From Sedimentisphaerales bacterium (GTDB taxonomy: Bacteria > Planctomycetota > Phycisphaerae > Sedimentisphaerales > Anaerobacaceae): DNA of 44,630 nt. The DNA lies in assembly GCA_029907605.1 (NCBI GenBank), contig JARYLO010000007.1:1-44630 (forward strand), written 5' to 3'. A model generated the notes under the pieces. That model did not search any database and was not told the DNA's origin. It worked only from the letters and a program-made list of their open reading frames with translations. The stretch's first letter is position 1; every line of letters begins with the position of its first letter. Of the stretch, positions 25,618 to 34,182 are shown one piece after another. The translations under genes were made by a program, and so were the position numbers.

Positions 25618-25646
25618 ATTATACCGTCCACATCCCCCAAAGTCAA
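25618..25646 (-). promoter_or_regulatory. Near-consensus sigma-70 promoter for the secretion/pilus operon
   Basis: Minus strand TTGACT (25641-25646, five of six), 17 bases, TATAAT (25618-25623, perfect). The -35 box contains the cinA stop codon. The predicted transcript starts near 25611, some 40 bases before the first ATPase gene. One of the two best promoters in the window. Confidence 0.75.
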
Positions 25647-26878
25647 AGACCCAGACGTAACCTCAGCATGTTCAAGGACATTAGAGCAGCCCTCATCCTG
25701 ATGGTATGGCGATCGCCAAAAAGTTTGGACCCTTGTACTTGCTGGCCTTCAGGCCCATCCAAGGCAACAAAGACCGTGCCCACCGGCACCTGGCCGACCG
25801 GCTCAGGACCGGCCACGCCGGTAATGGCAATGACATAATCACAGCCCAATCTGGACCTTGCACCACGGGCCATTGCCAGGGCGACCTCTTCACTGACAGG
25901 ACCCTTCTTGGCCAGCAGGTCAGGTTCCACGCCGAGCTGCTCGATCTTGCCCTTGTTACTATATACGACAAAACCACCAACAAGATATCTACTCGAACCT
26001 GCCTGATCGGTAATTAGTTTGGCGACAAGCCCACCGGTACAGGACTCTGCCAGGGCAAGTGTCTTGCCTCTAGAACTTAGGCCCATGCCCACCACTGCAG
26101 GCAGGGTCTGATCGTCTGTGCCGAATATGGCACAGCCCAACCTATCCCTTATGGCGGCCTCATCTGCCTCTGCAAGGGACCTGGCCTGTTGGATGTCCTC
26201 TGCCACCGCGGTCACATAGAGCGTGACCTGCCCATAACTAGCAGTACAATCAACCAATGGATTCCTGCCCCTTTCCATCAGAGGACCTAGGGTCTGCGCG
26301 ACCTCTGACTCAGGCAGGCCAAAGCAGTGGATCCGCCGCGCAAAGACCTGCAGCCTCCCTGACATCCCTATGATGATCGGTTCTACCGACCTGATAAACA
26401 TCTCCTCCATCTCTGAGGGCACACCAGGCAATGCCACCACCAGACAACCGTCCTTTTGGCAGAGGATCCCTGGTGCAGTGCCGAGCCGATTTGGCAGTGC
26501 GTGACTGCCCTTTGGCAGATGTGCCTGGATCTGGTTTATGGCAGACATCTGCCTGCCTAGTTGCCTGAACCTGGCCTCAATCTCTGCCAGCAATCCTGCG
26601 CTTGGCTCCAAAGGCACACCCAAGACCTCAGCGATGGCGAATCTGGTCTGGTCATCGGCAGTGGGCCCCAGGCCTCCAGTGACGATCACAAGGTCTGCCA
26701 CCGCACAGGCATGGCGTATGACGGCAGCGATGTCATCCAGTGAATCCCCCACCGTCCAGTGCCACCTTGGGATCACACCAAGGGACTGCAACCTCCTGGC
26801 AAGGAATCCGACGTTTGTATCTACAAAGAGCCCGCGGATCAGCTCGTTGCCCACACTGATCAAACCCGCAGTAATCAT
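25643..26878 (-). CDS. cinA: CinA family protein with NMN amidohydrolase domain
   Basis: A 411-residue protein with the N-terminal molybdopterin-binding-like (COG1058) domain, starting GLISVGNELIRGLFVDTN and containing VIVTGGLGPTADDQTRFAIA, and a C-terminal PncC domain starting near 270 with LALAESCTGGLVAKLITD and VVYSNKGKIEQLGV. The PncC domain deamidates nicotinamide mononucleotide in pyridine nucleotide recycling. Asn replaces the more usual Asp in the GDELL motif. It starts with an ATGA overlap on the dehydrogenase gene, so it is the last gene of the nine-gene pectin operon. Confidence 0.93.
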   Translation of the reverse strand: MITAGLISVGNELIRGLFVDTNVGFLARRLQSLGVIPRWHWTVGDSLDDIAAVIRHACAVADLVIVTGGLGPTADDQTRFAIAEVLGVPLEPSAGLLAEIEARFRQLGRQMSAINQIQAHLPKGSHALPNRLGTAPGILCQKDGCLVVALPGVPSEMEEMFIRSVEPIIIGMSGRLQVFARRIHCFGLPESEVAQTLGPLMERGRNPLVDCTASYGQVTLYVTAVAEDIQQARSLAEADEAAIRDRLGCAIFGTDDQTLPAVVGMGLSSRGKTLALAESCTGGLVAKLITDQAGSSRYLVGGFVVYSNKGKIEQLGVEPDLLAKKGPVSEEVALAMARGARSRLGCDYVIAITGVAGPEPVGQVPVGTVFVALDGPEGQQVQGSKLFGDRHTIRMRAALMSLNMLRLRLGL

Positions 26879-27903
26879 ATGCAGACCATCGCCTTGATCA
26901 CCCCATGCCTGTAGCCGGCAACCAGCTCAAATGCATCCTGGGATTGTTCAAGGGAGAACCTATGCGTGGCCATGAAGTCCACCTCCACAGTCCCTTGCTG
27001 GATCATGTCAATGGCCTGTTGGGTACAGAGATTCTGCCTCCTGACATTGACGATCCTGACCTCCTGTCGCCTTGCCTTGTGGGCATCTATCCAGATCCGA
27101 TCGGTCCTCGGGATCCCTATGATCCCCAAGACCCCACCCGGCCTGAGGACCTGCAGGCCCCGGTCTATGGCCTCCTGTTGGCCTGCAGCCTCCAGTACTA
27201 CGTGTACCCCACCTGGGGCAAGGCTAGCGACCGCATTGCCTAGCTCAGCAGGACTTCCAGCCCAGTCTGCACCATGGTTCCTAGCGGCCAAGGCCCGTTG
27301 CTCTATGGGCTCTGCTACAAGACAGCACCTTGCGCCTATTGCCCTGGCCACCTGAAGACAGCAAAGGCCTATGGGCCCTGCACCAGGTATGGCTATATCC
27401 ATACCTGGCTCCAGGCCAGCCAACCTTGTTGCATGGACCGCGATGGCCAACGGCTCGGTCAATACGATCTGCTCAAGACTAAAGGATCGAGGCACCCGAT
27501 AGCAGCACTCGCTGGGCATCAGGATCAACTCGCATAGGCATCCCTCTGCCTGACCAGGGCAACCCAAAAACCTCAGGTTTCGACATGTATTGAACCTGCC
27601 ACTATTGCACTGGTCGCAAGCATGACACGGCATGGCTGGATCTACGGCAACGATATCGCCCACCTTGGGCTGGTCTACGCCTGGACCAACGGCTAAGACC
27701 TCTGCAGCGAACTCATGGCCCAGCACAAACGGATAACAGACCTGGGCGTCGCCGATCCTGCCGGTCTCGAAATAGTGGACATCCGATCCGCAGATCCCAA
27801 CCATCCTAACCGCCAGCAGGACCTTCCCATCGCAGACAGGCCATGGGTCAGGCCTTTCTATGATCGCGATCCTGCCTGGCCCAACCAGTGCTGCTGCCTT
27901 CAT
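26875..27903 (-). CDS. Zinc-dependent medium-chain dehydrogenase (sorbitol/threonine dehydrogenase type)
   Basis: A 342-residue MDR-family oxidoreductase. Catalytic zinc ligands Cys38, His63 and Glu64 (GICGSD, LGHEFA) and structural zinc cysteines Cys93, Cys96, Cys99 and Cys107 are all present. A Rossmann fold follows with AIPGAGPIGLCCLQVARAIG near 168-187, giving NAD(P) binding. The substrate is probably a polyol, sugar acid or amino alcohol. Its position in a uronate catabolism operon suggests a hexonate or sugar alcohol such as tagaturonate- or galactitol-type compounds, but this is only inference. It lies eight bases after the YchF-like gene. Confidence 0.88.
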   Translation of the reverse strand: MKAAALVGPGRIAIIERPDPWPVCDGKVLLAVRMVGICGSDVHYFETGRIGDAQVCYPFVLGHEFAAEVLAVGPGVDQPKVGDIVAVDPAMPCHACDQCNSGRFNTCRNLRFLGCPGQAEGCLCELILMPSECCYRVPRSFSLEQIVLTEPLAIAVHATRLAGLEPGMDIAIPGAGPIGLCCLQVARAIGARCCLVAEPIEQRALAARNHGADWAGSPAELGNAVASLAPGGVHVVLEAAGQQEAIDRGLQVLRPGGVLGIIGIPRTDRIWIDAHKARRQEVRIVNVRRQNLCTQQAIDMIQQGTVEVDFMATHRFSLEQSQDAFELVAGYRHGVIKAMVCI

Positions 27904-27911
27904 AAAGGCCC

Positions 27912-28982
27912 CTAGACATTGAACCTAAAGTGGACGACATCTCCATCCTGGATCACGTAGTCCTTGCCCTCCACCCTGAACCTGCCTGCAGCGCGTAACT
28001 CCTTCTCGCTTCCGAGTGCCTTTAGGTCCTCGAACCTGAAGACCTCCGCCCGAATAAAGCCTCTCTTCATGTCGCTGTGCACACGACCTGCGGCATCCAG
28101 CGCGACCGTACCCTTGGGGATGGGCCAGGCCCTGACCTCCTCGTGACCGACGGTCAAAAAGCTTATTAGTCCAAGCGATTGATAGCAGGTCTTAACAAAC
28201 TTATTGATGGCAGGCGAATCTATCCCAAGTGCCTCCAGGAACTCGGACCTGCTGGCAGGATCCAATTGTGACAACTCGTATTCCAACTTGATGCAAAGCT
28301 GCAAGACCGGCACCTCCGGACCGCACACCCCTGCCAGGTCAAGGTCGCCGCCTACCTGACCTTCGCCGAGATTCACCACCGCTGCCATAGGTTTTAGGGA
28401 AAGCAGGGATAAGGTCTTCATGATCCTCTTATCTGCCTCACTTTGGATGGCAGAGCTGATGGGCATGTCGGCCTCTATTGCCTGTTGCAGCCTCTGCAAT
28501 AAGGCAAGCTCTTGTTTGTCCTGGGCCTGTGTGGGGGTGGGCTTGTGTACCTGCTTAGAAAGCCTCTCTATCCTGTTTGAGACCAGTTCCAGATCAGAAA
28601 ACAATAGCTCGGTCCTCAATTCCACTAAATCCGTCCTAGGATCTATCCTGCCCCTGTACATGGCTACTGATGCATCTTCAAAGGCCCTGACAACAAGCAC
28701 GATCATGTCCACTGATCTGATCTGGCTTATCAACCTCCTGGCAGCAGCACGGCCGTGCTCGGTCTGAAGATCCAATCCTGGAAGGTCAAGGCAGTCTATC
28801 GTTGCATATGTGACCTTCTTTGGCTTGTATTGGCCGGCAAGCCAATCGATACGTTCATCAGGAACTGATACAATCCCCTCGTTGATCGCCGCAGGCATCA
28901 GGTGGTCTACTGGTCTGCCTGTCAGTGCTGCAAGCAATGTGCTCTTGCCAGATTGGGTTGGTCCTATCAATGCAACCTTCAT
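27912..28982 (-). CDS. Divergent YchF/Obg-like GTPase with TGS domain
   Basis: A 356-residue P-loop protein. The start is the ATG at 28980-28982, which overlaps the previous stop as ATGA and gives MKVALIGPTQSGKSTLLAAL. The G4-type motif is NLGE (204-207), the altered NxxE of YchF proteins that allows ATP use, and the C-terminus (about 270-354) is a TGS domain with LISFLTVGHEEVRAWPI and KGFIRAEVF-like KRGFIRAEVF. The P-loop GPTQSGKS differs from the usual GxPNVGKS, and the switch region LDLPGLD lacks the normal VKGAS stretch. So it is a YchF relative, perhaps a lineage-specific paralogue. Its place in a pectin operon is odd. Confidence 0.85.
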   Translation of the reverse strand: MKVALIGPTQSGKSTLLAALTGRPVDHLMPAAINEGIVSVPDERIDWLAGQYKPKKVTYATIDCLDLPGLDLQTEHGRAAARRLISQIRSVDMIVLVVRAFEDASVAMYRGRIDPRTDLVELRTELLFSDLELVSNRIERLSKQVHKPTPTQAQDKQELALLQRLQQAIEADMPISSAIQSEADKRIMKTLSLLSLKPMAAVVNLGEGQVGGDLDLAGVCGPEVPVLQLCIKLEYELSQLDPASRSEFLEALGIDSPAINKFVKTCYQSLGLISFLTVGHEEVRAWPIPKGTVALDAAGRVHSDMKRGFIRAEVFRFEDLKALGSEKELRAAGRFRVEGKDYVIQDGDVVHFRFNV

Positions 28983-29533
28983 TCGGTATCCTTTACGTAT
29001 ATGCTGCCACCGTGGCTGTCGTACGCAACGAATGCAGGAAAGCCCCTGACAATAAGGCAGAATATGGCCTCTGGCCCAAGATCCTCGTATGCAATCTGCT
29101 CTGCCTGGCAAATGAATTGGCTTAGATACGCACCAGCCCCACCTACAGCCGCTAGGTGCACCGCCCCGAACTGCATCAATGCCTGCCTTACATCCATACT
29201 GCGATAACCCTTACCCATGGTGGCCCTCAGGCCTAAGGCGATAAGCCTGGGGGTAAATGGGTCCATCCTCGATGACGTGGTTGGTCCTGCTGCACCTATA
29301 GGCCGGCCAGGCCTGGCAGGGGTAGGACCTACATAGTAGATCAACGCGCCCTCAAGATCAAATGGTAGCCTGCCCCCCCTATCCAATGCATCTAACAGCC
29401 TTCTGTGTGATGCATCCCTGGCGGTATAGATCCGGCCGCTGATTGCCACCCTCTGGCCTGCACGTAGGGACCTGACAACCTGCTGATCCAGCGGGGTTAT
29501 CAGCTCAACGATGCCAGATCCCTGATCAGCCAT
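28979..29533 (-). CDS. Class I fumarase / tartrate dehydratase beta subunit
   Basis: A 184-residue protein equal to the C-terminal (beta) part of iron-sulfur class I fumarases and L-tartrate dehydratases. The hallmark is YYVGPTPARPGRPIGAAGPT followed by TSSRMDPFTP, at about residues 65-95, with MGKGYRS and LAAVGGAGAYL later. The alpha subunit that carries the [4Fe-4S] cluster is not in this window, so the protein must pair with one encoded elsewhere or do something else. The ATG shares a base with the aldolase stop (TGATG). Context suggests a hydro-lyase of sugar-acid or C4-acid metabolism. Confidence 0.88.
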   Translation of the reverse strand: MADQGSGIVELITPLDQQVVRSLRAGQRVAISGRIYTARDASHRRLLDALDRGGRLPFDLEGALIYYVGPTPARPGRPIGAAGPTTSSRMDPFTPRLIALGLRATMGKGYRSMDVRQALMQFGAVHLAAVGGAGAYLSQFICQAEQIAYEDLGPEAIFCLIVRGFPAFVAYDSHGGSIYVKDTE

Positions 29534-30222
29534 CACGATACTACACCTTGACCACCGCGGATCTGCCTGATCAGCCCAAGTGCCCGCCTGACCCTCTCAG
29601 CCAAGACCGCATAGTCTCGCTTCTGGACCAGGTCTTGACTGATCAGGTTTGAGCCCATCCCAACACAGGCCACACCAGCCTGGAACCAGCCAGAAAGGCT
29701 CTCCATGGTAGGTGCCACCCCACCAGTTGGCATCAGATCAGCCCAGGGGCAGGGCCCCTTGATCGCCTTTACGAACGCCGGCCCACCTACACAGTCAGCA
29801 GGGAAGATCTTGCATATCTCTACACCCAGAAGGTGTGCCCTATGTATCTCGGTCAAGGAGCCACACCCTGGTAGATAAGGGATCTTCCTGGCATTGCAGA
29901 CCCTTGCTATGTCCTCATCCAAGAACGGGCTTACCAGAAAATCCGCCCCTGCATTTATAAACATGGATGCGGTCGCAGGGTCGCATACCGAGCCAACACC
30001 CAGGACCAAGGACTTGAGCTCTTTATCACGAAGCTCCGCAAGCTCCCTGAAGACCTCTATGGCCCGATCTGCCCTGTTGGTGAACTCCACCACTACCGCA
30101 CCCCCATCAACGCAGGCCTTTACTATCGACCTGGCCGCAGCAAGATCGGGATTGTAGAAGAGGGGCACCAATCCTGTTTGTCTTATCGTCAGCAATGTGT
30201 GCAATCTACTGTGTGCGGCCAT
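29533..30222 (-). CDS. eda: 2-dehydro-3-deoxyphosphogluconate (KDPG) aldolase
   Basis: A class I aldolase of 229 residues that splits KDPG to pyruvate and glyceraldehyde 3-phosphate, closing the route from pectin uronates. Glu46 in VVVEFTNR and the Schiff-base Lys138 in CKIFPADCVGG are the catalytic residues. The GVGSVCDP and LMPTGGVAP segments bind phosphate and substrate. PGCGSLTE replaces the more common PGxxTPTE. It starts 12 bases after kdgK, within the operon. Confidence 0.95.
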   Translation of the reverse strand: MAAHSRLHTLLTIRQTGLVPLFYNPDLAAARSIVKACVDGGAVVVEFTNRADRAIEVFRELAELRDKELKSLVLGVGSVCDPATASMFINAGADFLVSPFLDEDIARVCNARKIPYLPGCGSLTEIHRAHLLGVEICKIFPADCVGGPAFVKAIKGPCPWADLMPTGGVAPTMESLSGWFQAGVACVGMGSNLISQDLVQKRDYAVLAERVRRALGLIRQIRGGQGVVS

Positions 30223-30234
30223 AGGCCTATCTCC

Positions 30235-31329
30235 TTATCTACTTATCCTGGCTGTACCTCCCTTCATCACACGTTCAACCTCTGCCAATGTTGCCATGGT
30301 TGTGTCCCCTGGTGTGGTCATGGCCAGTGCTCCATGGGCGGCCCCATATTCCACTGCCTCGTCAGGGCCCTTGTCTTCGAGCAACGCATAGATCAGGCCA
30401 GAGGCAAAGCTGTCACCACCACCTACCCTATCCAAGATCTCCAAGTCCTGCCAGAGACGTGATTGGTAGAACTGGCCATCCATATAAAGGATGGCCCCCC
30501 AATCGTTTCTGGTTGCAGTCTTGGCATTGCGAAGGGTGGTGGCAACCGCCTTGATATTCGGATATACCTTGACCACCTCTGACATCATCTTCTTGAAGTT
30601 GGCAGGATCTAGGCTTGAGCAGGATTCATCCAGGCCTTCTACCTTGAAGCCCAATGCTGCAGAGAAGTCCTCCTCATTACCCAGCAAGACATCCACCAGA
30701 GGTACGATGGACCTATTGACCTCTATGGCCTTCTCCTTGCCGCCTATATCCTTCCAGAGGGAGGGTCTGTAGTTGAGATCATATGAGACAATGGTGCCGT
30801 ATCTTCGCGCAGCAGTGACCGCCTCTATGATCAGCTCACTGGTGGTTGGCGAAAGTGCAGCAAAGATCCCGCCTGTGTGAAACCACCTGATACCATGTCT
30901 GCCAAAGACAAGGTCCCAATCTACATCGCCCCTCTTCATCTGGGATGCGGCACTGTGTCCCCGATCGGAGCAGCCCACTGCAGCCCTGACACCGAAACCG
31001 CGTTCGGTGAAGTTCAGCCCGACCCGCACCCTCCTGCCAACCCCATCAAATGGTACCCACCTTATGTACTCGGTGCTAACACCACCTTGCAGGATCAGAT
31101 CCTCAAGGAGCCTGCCTACGGGATTGTCTGGTATGGCGGTCACTACCGCAGCCCTCTTTCCAAAACACCGCCTTAGGCCCCTTGCAACATTGTATTCCCC
31201 ACCTCCTTCCCAGACTCGGAAGTGCCTGGTGGTATGTATCCTCTCCTCGCCTGGATCGAGTCTTATCATCACCTCGCCCAAAGAAAGGATGTCGTATCTA
31301 CACCCCTGTTCAGGCCTTATCTTGAGCAT
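30235..31329 (-). CDS. kdgK: 2-keto-3-deoxygluconate kinase (PfkB family)
   Basis: A ribokinase-fold kinase of 364 residues that makes KDPG from 2-keto-3-deoxygluconate. The N-terminus LSLGEVMIRLDPGEER and EGGGEYNVARGLRR bind sugar, and RVGGGDSFASGL (catalytic Asp306) is the PfkB signature. It is a little longer than typical KdgK. The ATG at 31327-31329 follows GAGG by five bases; a GTG two codons upstream overlaps the kduD stop as GTGA and could also serve. Flanked by kduD and eda, which makes the substrate assignment secure. Confidence 0.92.
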   Translation of the reverse strand: MLKIRPEQGCRYDILSLGEVMIRLDPGEERIHTTRHFRVWEGGGEYNVARGLRRCFGKRAAVVTAIPDNPVGRLLEDLILQGGVSTEYIRWVPFDGVGRRVRVGLNFTERGFGVRAAVGCSDRGHSAASQMKRGDVDWDLVFGRHGIRWFHTGGIFAALSPTTSELIIEAVTAARRYGTIVSYDLNYRPSLWKDIGGKEKAIEVNRSIVPLVDVLLGNEEDFSAALGFKVEGLDESCSSLDPANFKKMMSEVVKVYPNIKAVATTLRNAKTATRNDWGAILYMDGQFYQSRLWQDLEILDRVGGGDSFASGLIYALLEDKGPDEAVEYGAAHGALAMTTPGDTTMATLAEVERVMKGGTARISR

Positions 31330-31331
31330 CT

Positions 31332-32093
31332 TCACCTCGCCAACCAGCCGCCATCCACTGCCACTGTATAACCGGTCATGTAGTCTGAGGCCGCAGAGGC
31401 CAGGAATACTGCCACACCTTGAAGATCCTCAGGCTGGCCCCACCTGCCCATCGGGATGCGATCCAATATGGCCTTGTTCCGAACAGGATCCTCCCGTAAG
31501 GGCTTTGTATTGTCTGTGGCCATATATCCAGGGGCTATGGCATTTACATTGATCTTGTATGGTGCAAGCTCATTGGCCATCAGTCTTGTGAGCCCCGTTA
31601 CTGCACTCTTTGACGCAGTGTAAGAAGGTATCAATATCCCACCCTGGAAACTAAGCAACGAGGCGGTATTTACGATCTTTCCGCCCCTTCCCTGCCTGGC
31701 CATCACCTTGGCAACCGCCTGGCTGAGCAGAAAGACCGCGCGGATGTTTATGGCCATCACATCGTCCCAATCCTTCTTGCTAAACTCCAGAAAAGGGGCT
31801 CGCCTTATGATACCGGCGTTGTTGAACAGTATATCAATAGAGCCAAGTTGCTTGAGGGTCTGTGAGACGATCAGGTCCGGGCTTTCGTCCTTTGCAAGGT
31901 CCGCAGTGATGGCTATGCACCTGCGACCAAGGGCCTTTATCTGCTGCTGTGCCTCAGCCATGTCCAGAACATCGACCAATGCGATATCCGCACCCGCCTC
32001 GGCAAGCCCCACCGCCATCGCCCTACCAAGCCCCCTTGCTGCCCCAGTGACTATTGCAACCTTACCATCAAGTCTGAACTTGTCCAATATCAT
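31332..32093 (-). CDS. kduD: 2-dehydro-3-deoxy-D-gluconate 5-dehydrogenase (KduD)
   Basis: Short-chain dehydrogenase of 253 residues that interconverts 2,5-diketo-3-deoxygluconate and 2-keto-3-deoxygluconate. It shows the NAD-binding TGAARGLG (16-23), NNAGIIRRAP (91-100), which is characteristic of KduD, and the catalytic Ser145, Tyr158 and Lys162. It follows kduI and precedes kdgK, the expected pathway order. The ATG at 32091-32093 is preferred; a GTG three codons earlier overlaps the kduI stop as GTGA. Confidence 0.94.
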   Translation of the reverse strand: MILDKFRLDGKVAIVTGAARGLGRAMAVGLAEAGADIALVDVLDMAEAQQQIKALGRRCIAITADLAKDESPDLIVSQTLKQLGSIDILFNNAGIIRRAPFLEFSKKDWDDVMAINIRAVFLLSQAVAKVMARQGRGGKIVNTASLLSFQGGILIPSYTASKSAVTGLTRLMANELAPYKINVNAIAPGYMATDNTKPLREDPVRNKAILDRIPMGRWGQPEDLQGVAVFLASAASDYMTGYTVAVDGGWLAR

Positions 32094-32098
32094 AGGCC

Positions 32099-32929
32099 TC
32101 ACCTCAGATCCTCTATCCTTAACCCATCCATGTCATCGAATGCCTGATTCTCTCCACCCATGCCCCAACAGAAGCAATAAGCAGATGTACCCACACCAGA
32201 ATGTATAGACCAGCTAGGCGACAAGACCGCCTGACAATCCGCCACCACAAGATGCCTTGTCTGATCAGGCCTGCCCATAAGGTGGAAGATGCGGTCTTGG
32301 TCTGAAATACCAAAATACATATAAACCTCCATCCTCCTTGCATGTGTATGCGGAGGCATCGTATTCCAGACACTACCTGCCTCCAGCTCCGTATAGCCCA
32401 TCACCAGTTGGCAACTACGGACCCCGGCTTGATGTATGTACTTGTATATGGTACGCCTGTTTGCATGTTCTTGACTGCCCAGGCTGACGGCCTCTGCCTG
32501 TGGCTTTGTAACCAAGGTAGTAGGATAATCAGCGTGTGCAGGAAAGCTCAGGAGGTAAAACCTCGCAGGCCTCTTAGGGTCCAGGCTTGTAAGAACGATC
32601 TGCCTGGAAGACCTCCCAACGTATAGGCAATCCAGCCTGTCCAACACATAGGTCTTGCCATCTACCTTGACCTGTCCCTTACCACCGACATTGAAGATCC
32701 CCAGCTCCCTCCTCTGACAGAGGTATTCTGATCTGAGTTCATCGCCAGACTCCAGTGTCAGCTCTGCCTTTACCGGCACCGCCCCGCCCACTAGTGCCCT
32801 GTCACAGTCACAATACACAAGCCTGACCTGATCCATTGCAAACAGATCCTGGATCAGGAAGTACCTCCTGAGCAGGTCCGTATCCATCTTGATAAATGAG
32901 TTGGGATCTGGTAGATATCTGATCTCCAT
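32099..32929 (-). CDS. kduI: 5-keto-4-deoxyuronate isomerase (KduI)
   Basis: Cupin isomerase of 276 residues that converts the unsaturated uronate product 5-keto-4-deoxyuronate to 2,5-diketo-3-deoxygluconate. Zinc ligands are visible: His194, His196 and Glu201 in MPPHTHARRMEVYMYF and His243 in WSIHSGVGT, each two positions short of the E. coli numbering. The ATG at 32927-32929 is chosen because AAAGGGG lies seven bases upstream and the length then matches E. coli KduI (278). Confidence 0.95.
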   Translation of the reverse strand: MEIRYLPDPNSFIKMDTDLLRRYFLIQDLFAMDQVRLVYCDCDRALVGGAVPVKAELTLESGDELRSEYLCQRRELGIFNVGGKGQVKVDGKTYVLDRLDCLYVGRSSRQIVLTSLDPKRPARFYLLSFPAHADYPTTLVTKPQAEAVSLGSQEHANRRTIYKYIHQAGVRSCQLVMGYTELEAGSVWNTMPPHTHARRMEVYMYFGISDQDRIFHLMGRPDQTRHLVVADCQAVLSPSWSIHSGVGTSAYCFCWGMGGENQAFDDMDGLRIEDLR

Positions 32930-32939
32930 GCAAGCCCCT

Positions 32940-34061
32940 TTACGTCGATTCATCAACTGCCATCTTATATACCTCACTTGCGGCTAGTAGAAATGCACCT
33001 ATGCCGTAAATATCTGTGGAATCTGCGTTTACCTTATTTGGAGAGTCGCCTATAGGCTGCACGTATCCCAGCTTGCCATCGGCGTGAACACAGTCCAACA
33101 GGCCCCTCCAGGCCTTGATCACAGCATCCTTGTAGGATTCGCCAAGCCAGCCCTTGTTGCAGCCCCATGCAAGGCCATAACAGAAAAACCCGCTTCCGCT
33201 GGACTCTGGTACAGGATAGGCATTCGGATCCAGCAGGCTCGATCTCCACAGCCCATCCTCGCCCTGGACCTGTATCAGCCTTTGGGCCATCTCGAGATAT
33301 AGCTGCCTATACCTATCGTAATTAGGGTGGTCCTTTGGCATCAGGTCCAGGACCCTTACCAGCCCGGCAAAGACCCACCCATTTCCCCTGGACCAAAAGA
33401 CCTTCTGCCCATTGGCCTCCCTTCGCTCAAAGAACCGACTGTCCCGAAGGTACAGATGTTCCTGCTTATCATAGAGATAGTCGGTGGTGGCCCACCACTC
33501 CTTGTCCATGAAATCCAGATACCTCCTCTGGCCAGTGAGATCTGCCAGGCCTGCCCAGAAAGGCGGTGCCATAAACAATGCATCACACCACCACCATCTA
33601 TCCTTGCCCTGCTGCTTGCCATATTCAAGGGTCACATCTGATGGGTTTGCAAGGATCCAGTCAAACCTCTCCTTCAAGGGACCTACCATGTTCGGATCAC
33701 GATAGATCCGATAAAGGGCTATATACATCTGGCCTACACAGTGGTCGTCTGCGTGATATGGCCTTGGACCAAGCTGCCAGTTGTTCTCCTGGCCAATCGC
33801 CTTGAGCACCTCGAGGTATCTTTCACAGCCGGGCATCTGCCCTAACGCCACTAGCCCTGCAAAGAGCGCCCCGTGAGTCCAGTCGGTCCTTCGCCTGTTT
33901 ACTGGGTTAGCAAGCTGCCAGTCCGCCACCGCAGTCATTATGGCCTTGACAGCCTGCGGCCTGAGGGCCTTGGCCTCCTGCCGCAGACCATCCTCAACCG
34001 TCATGGCCTGCACGCTGGCCATCATGAGCCCCAATACTGCCGTACCAATCAGTATCCTCAT
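32940..34061 (-). CDS. GH105 unsaturated rhamnogalacturonyl/glucuronyl hydrolase
   Basis: Glycoside hydrolase family 105 enzyme of about 373 residues that removes the 4,5-unsaturated uronate left at chain ends by pectate or rhamnogalacturonan lyases. A signal peptide (MRILIGTAVLGLMMASVQA) sends it to the periplasm. The family segment WWWCDALFMAPPFWAGLADL contains the catalytic Asp160, and YHADDHCVGQMY and VFWSRGNGWVFAGLVRVL are typical of YteR-like proteins. The ATG at 34059-34061 has GGAG six bases upstream. First gene of the operon, so the exported hydrolase and the cytoplasmic kdu enzymes are made together. Confidence 0.92.
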   Translation of the reverse strand: MRILIGTAVLGLMMASVQAMTVEDGLRQEAKALRPQAVKAIMTAVADWQLANPVNRRRTDWTHGALFAGLVALGQMPGCERYLEVLKAIGQENNWQLGPRPYHADDHCVGQMYIALYRIYRDPNMVGPLKERFDWILANPSDVTLEYGKQQGKDRWWWCDALFMAPPFWAGLADLTGQRRYLDFMDKEWWATTDYLYDKQEHLYLRDSRFFERREANGQKVFWSRGNGWVFAGLVRVLDLMPKDHPNYDRYRQLYLEMAQRLIQVQGEDGLWRSSLLDPNAYPVPESSGSGFFCYGLAWGCNKGWLGESYKDAVIKAWRGLLDCVHADGKLGYVQPIGDSPNKVNADSTDIYGIGAFLLAASEVYKMAVDEST

Positions 34062-34105
34062 ACTGCGCTCCAATACCGTGCCCTGTGATTGCAGGTTGGC
34101 AATGA

Positions 34106-34134
34106 AATATATCAGCCCTAATCAGCCAGTGCAA
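34106..34134 (-). promoter_or_regulatory. Candidate promoter of the pectin operon
   Basis: Minus strand TTGCAC (34129-34134), 17 bases, TATATT (34106-34111, five of six). The leader to the GH105 start would be about 38 bases. The -35 box is weak, which fits a promoter needing an activator. Confidence 0.4.
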
Positions 34135-34182
34135 GGCCGACCAACCCTGCCAGCCTTCGGCCACGCAATGGAGGTCTTAAAC

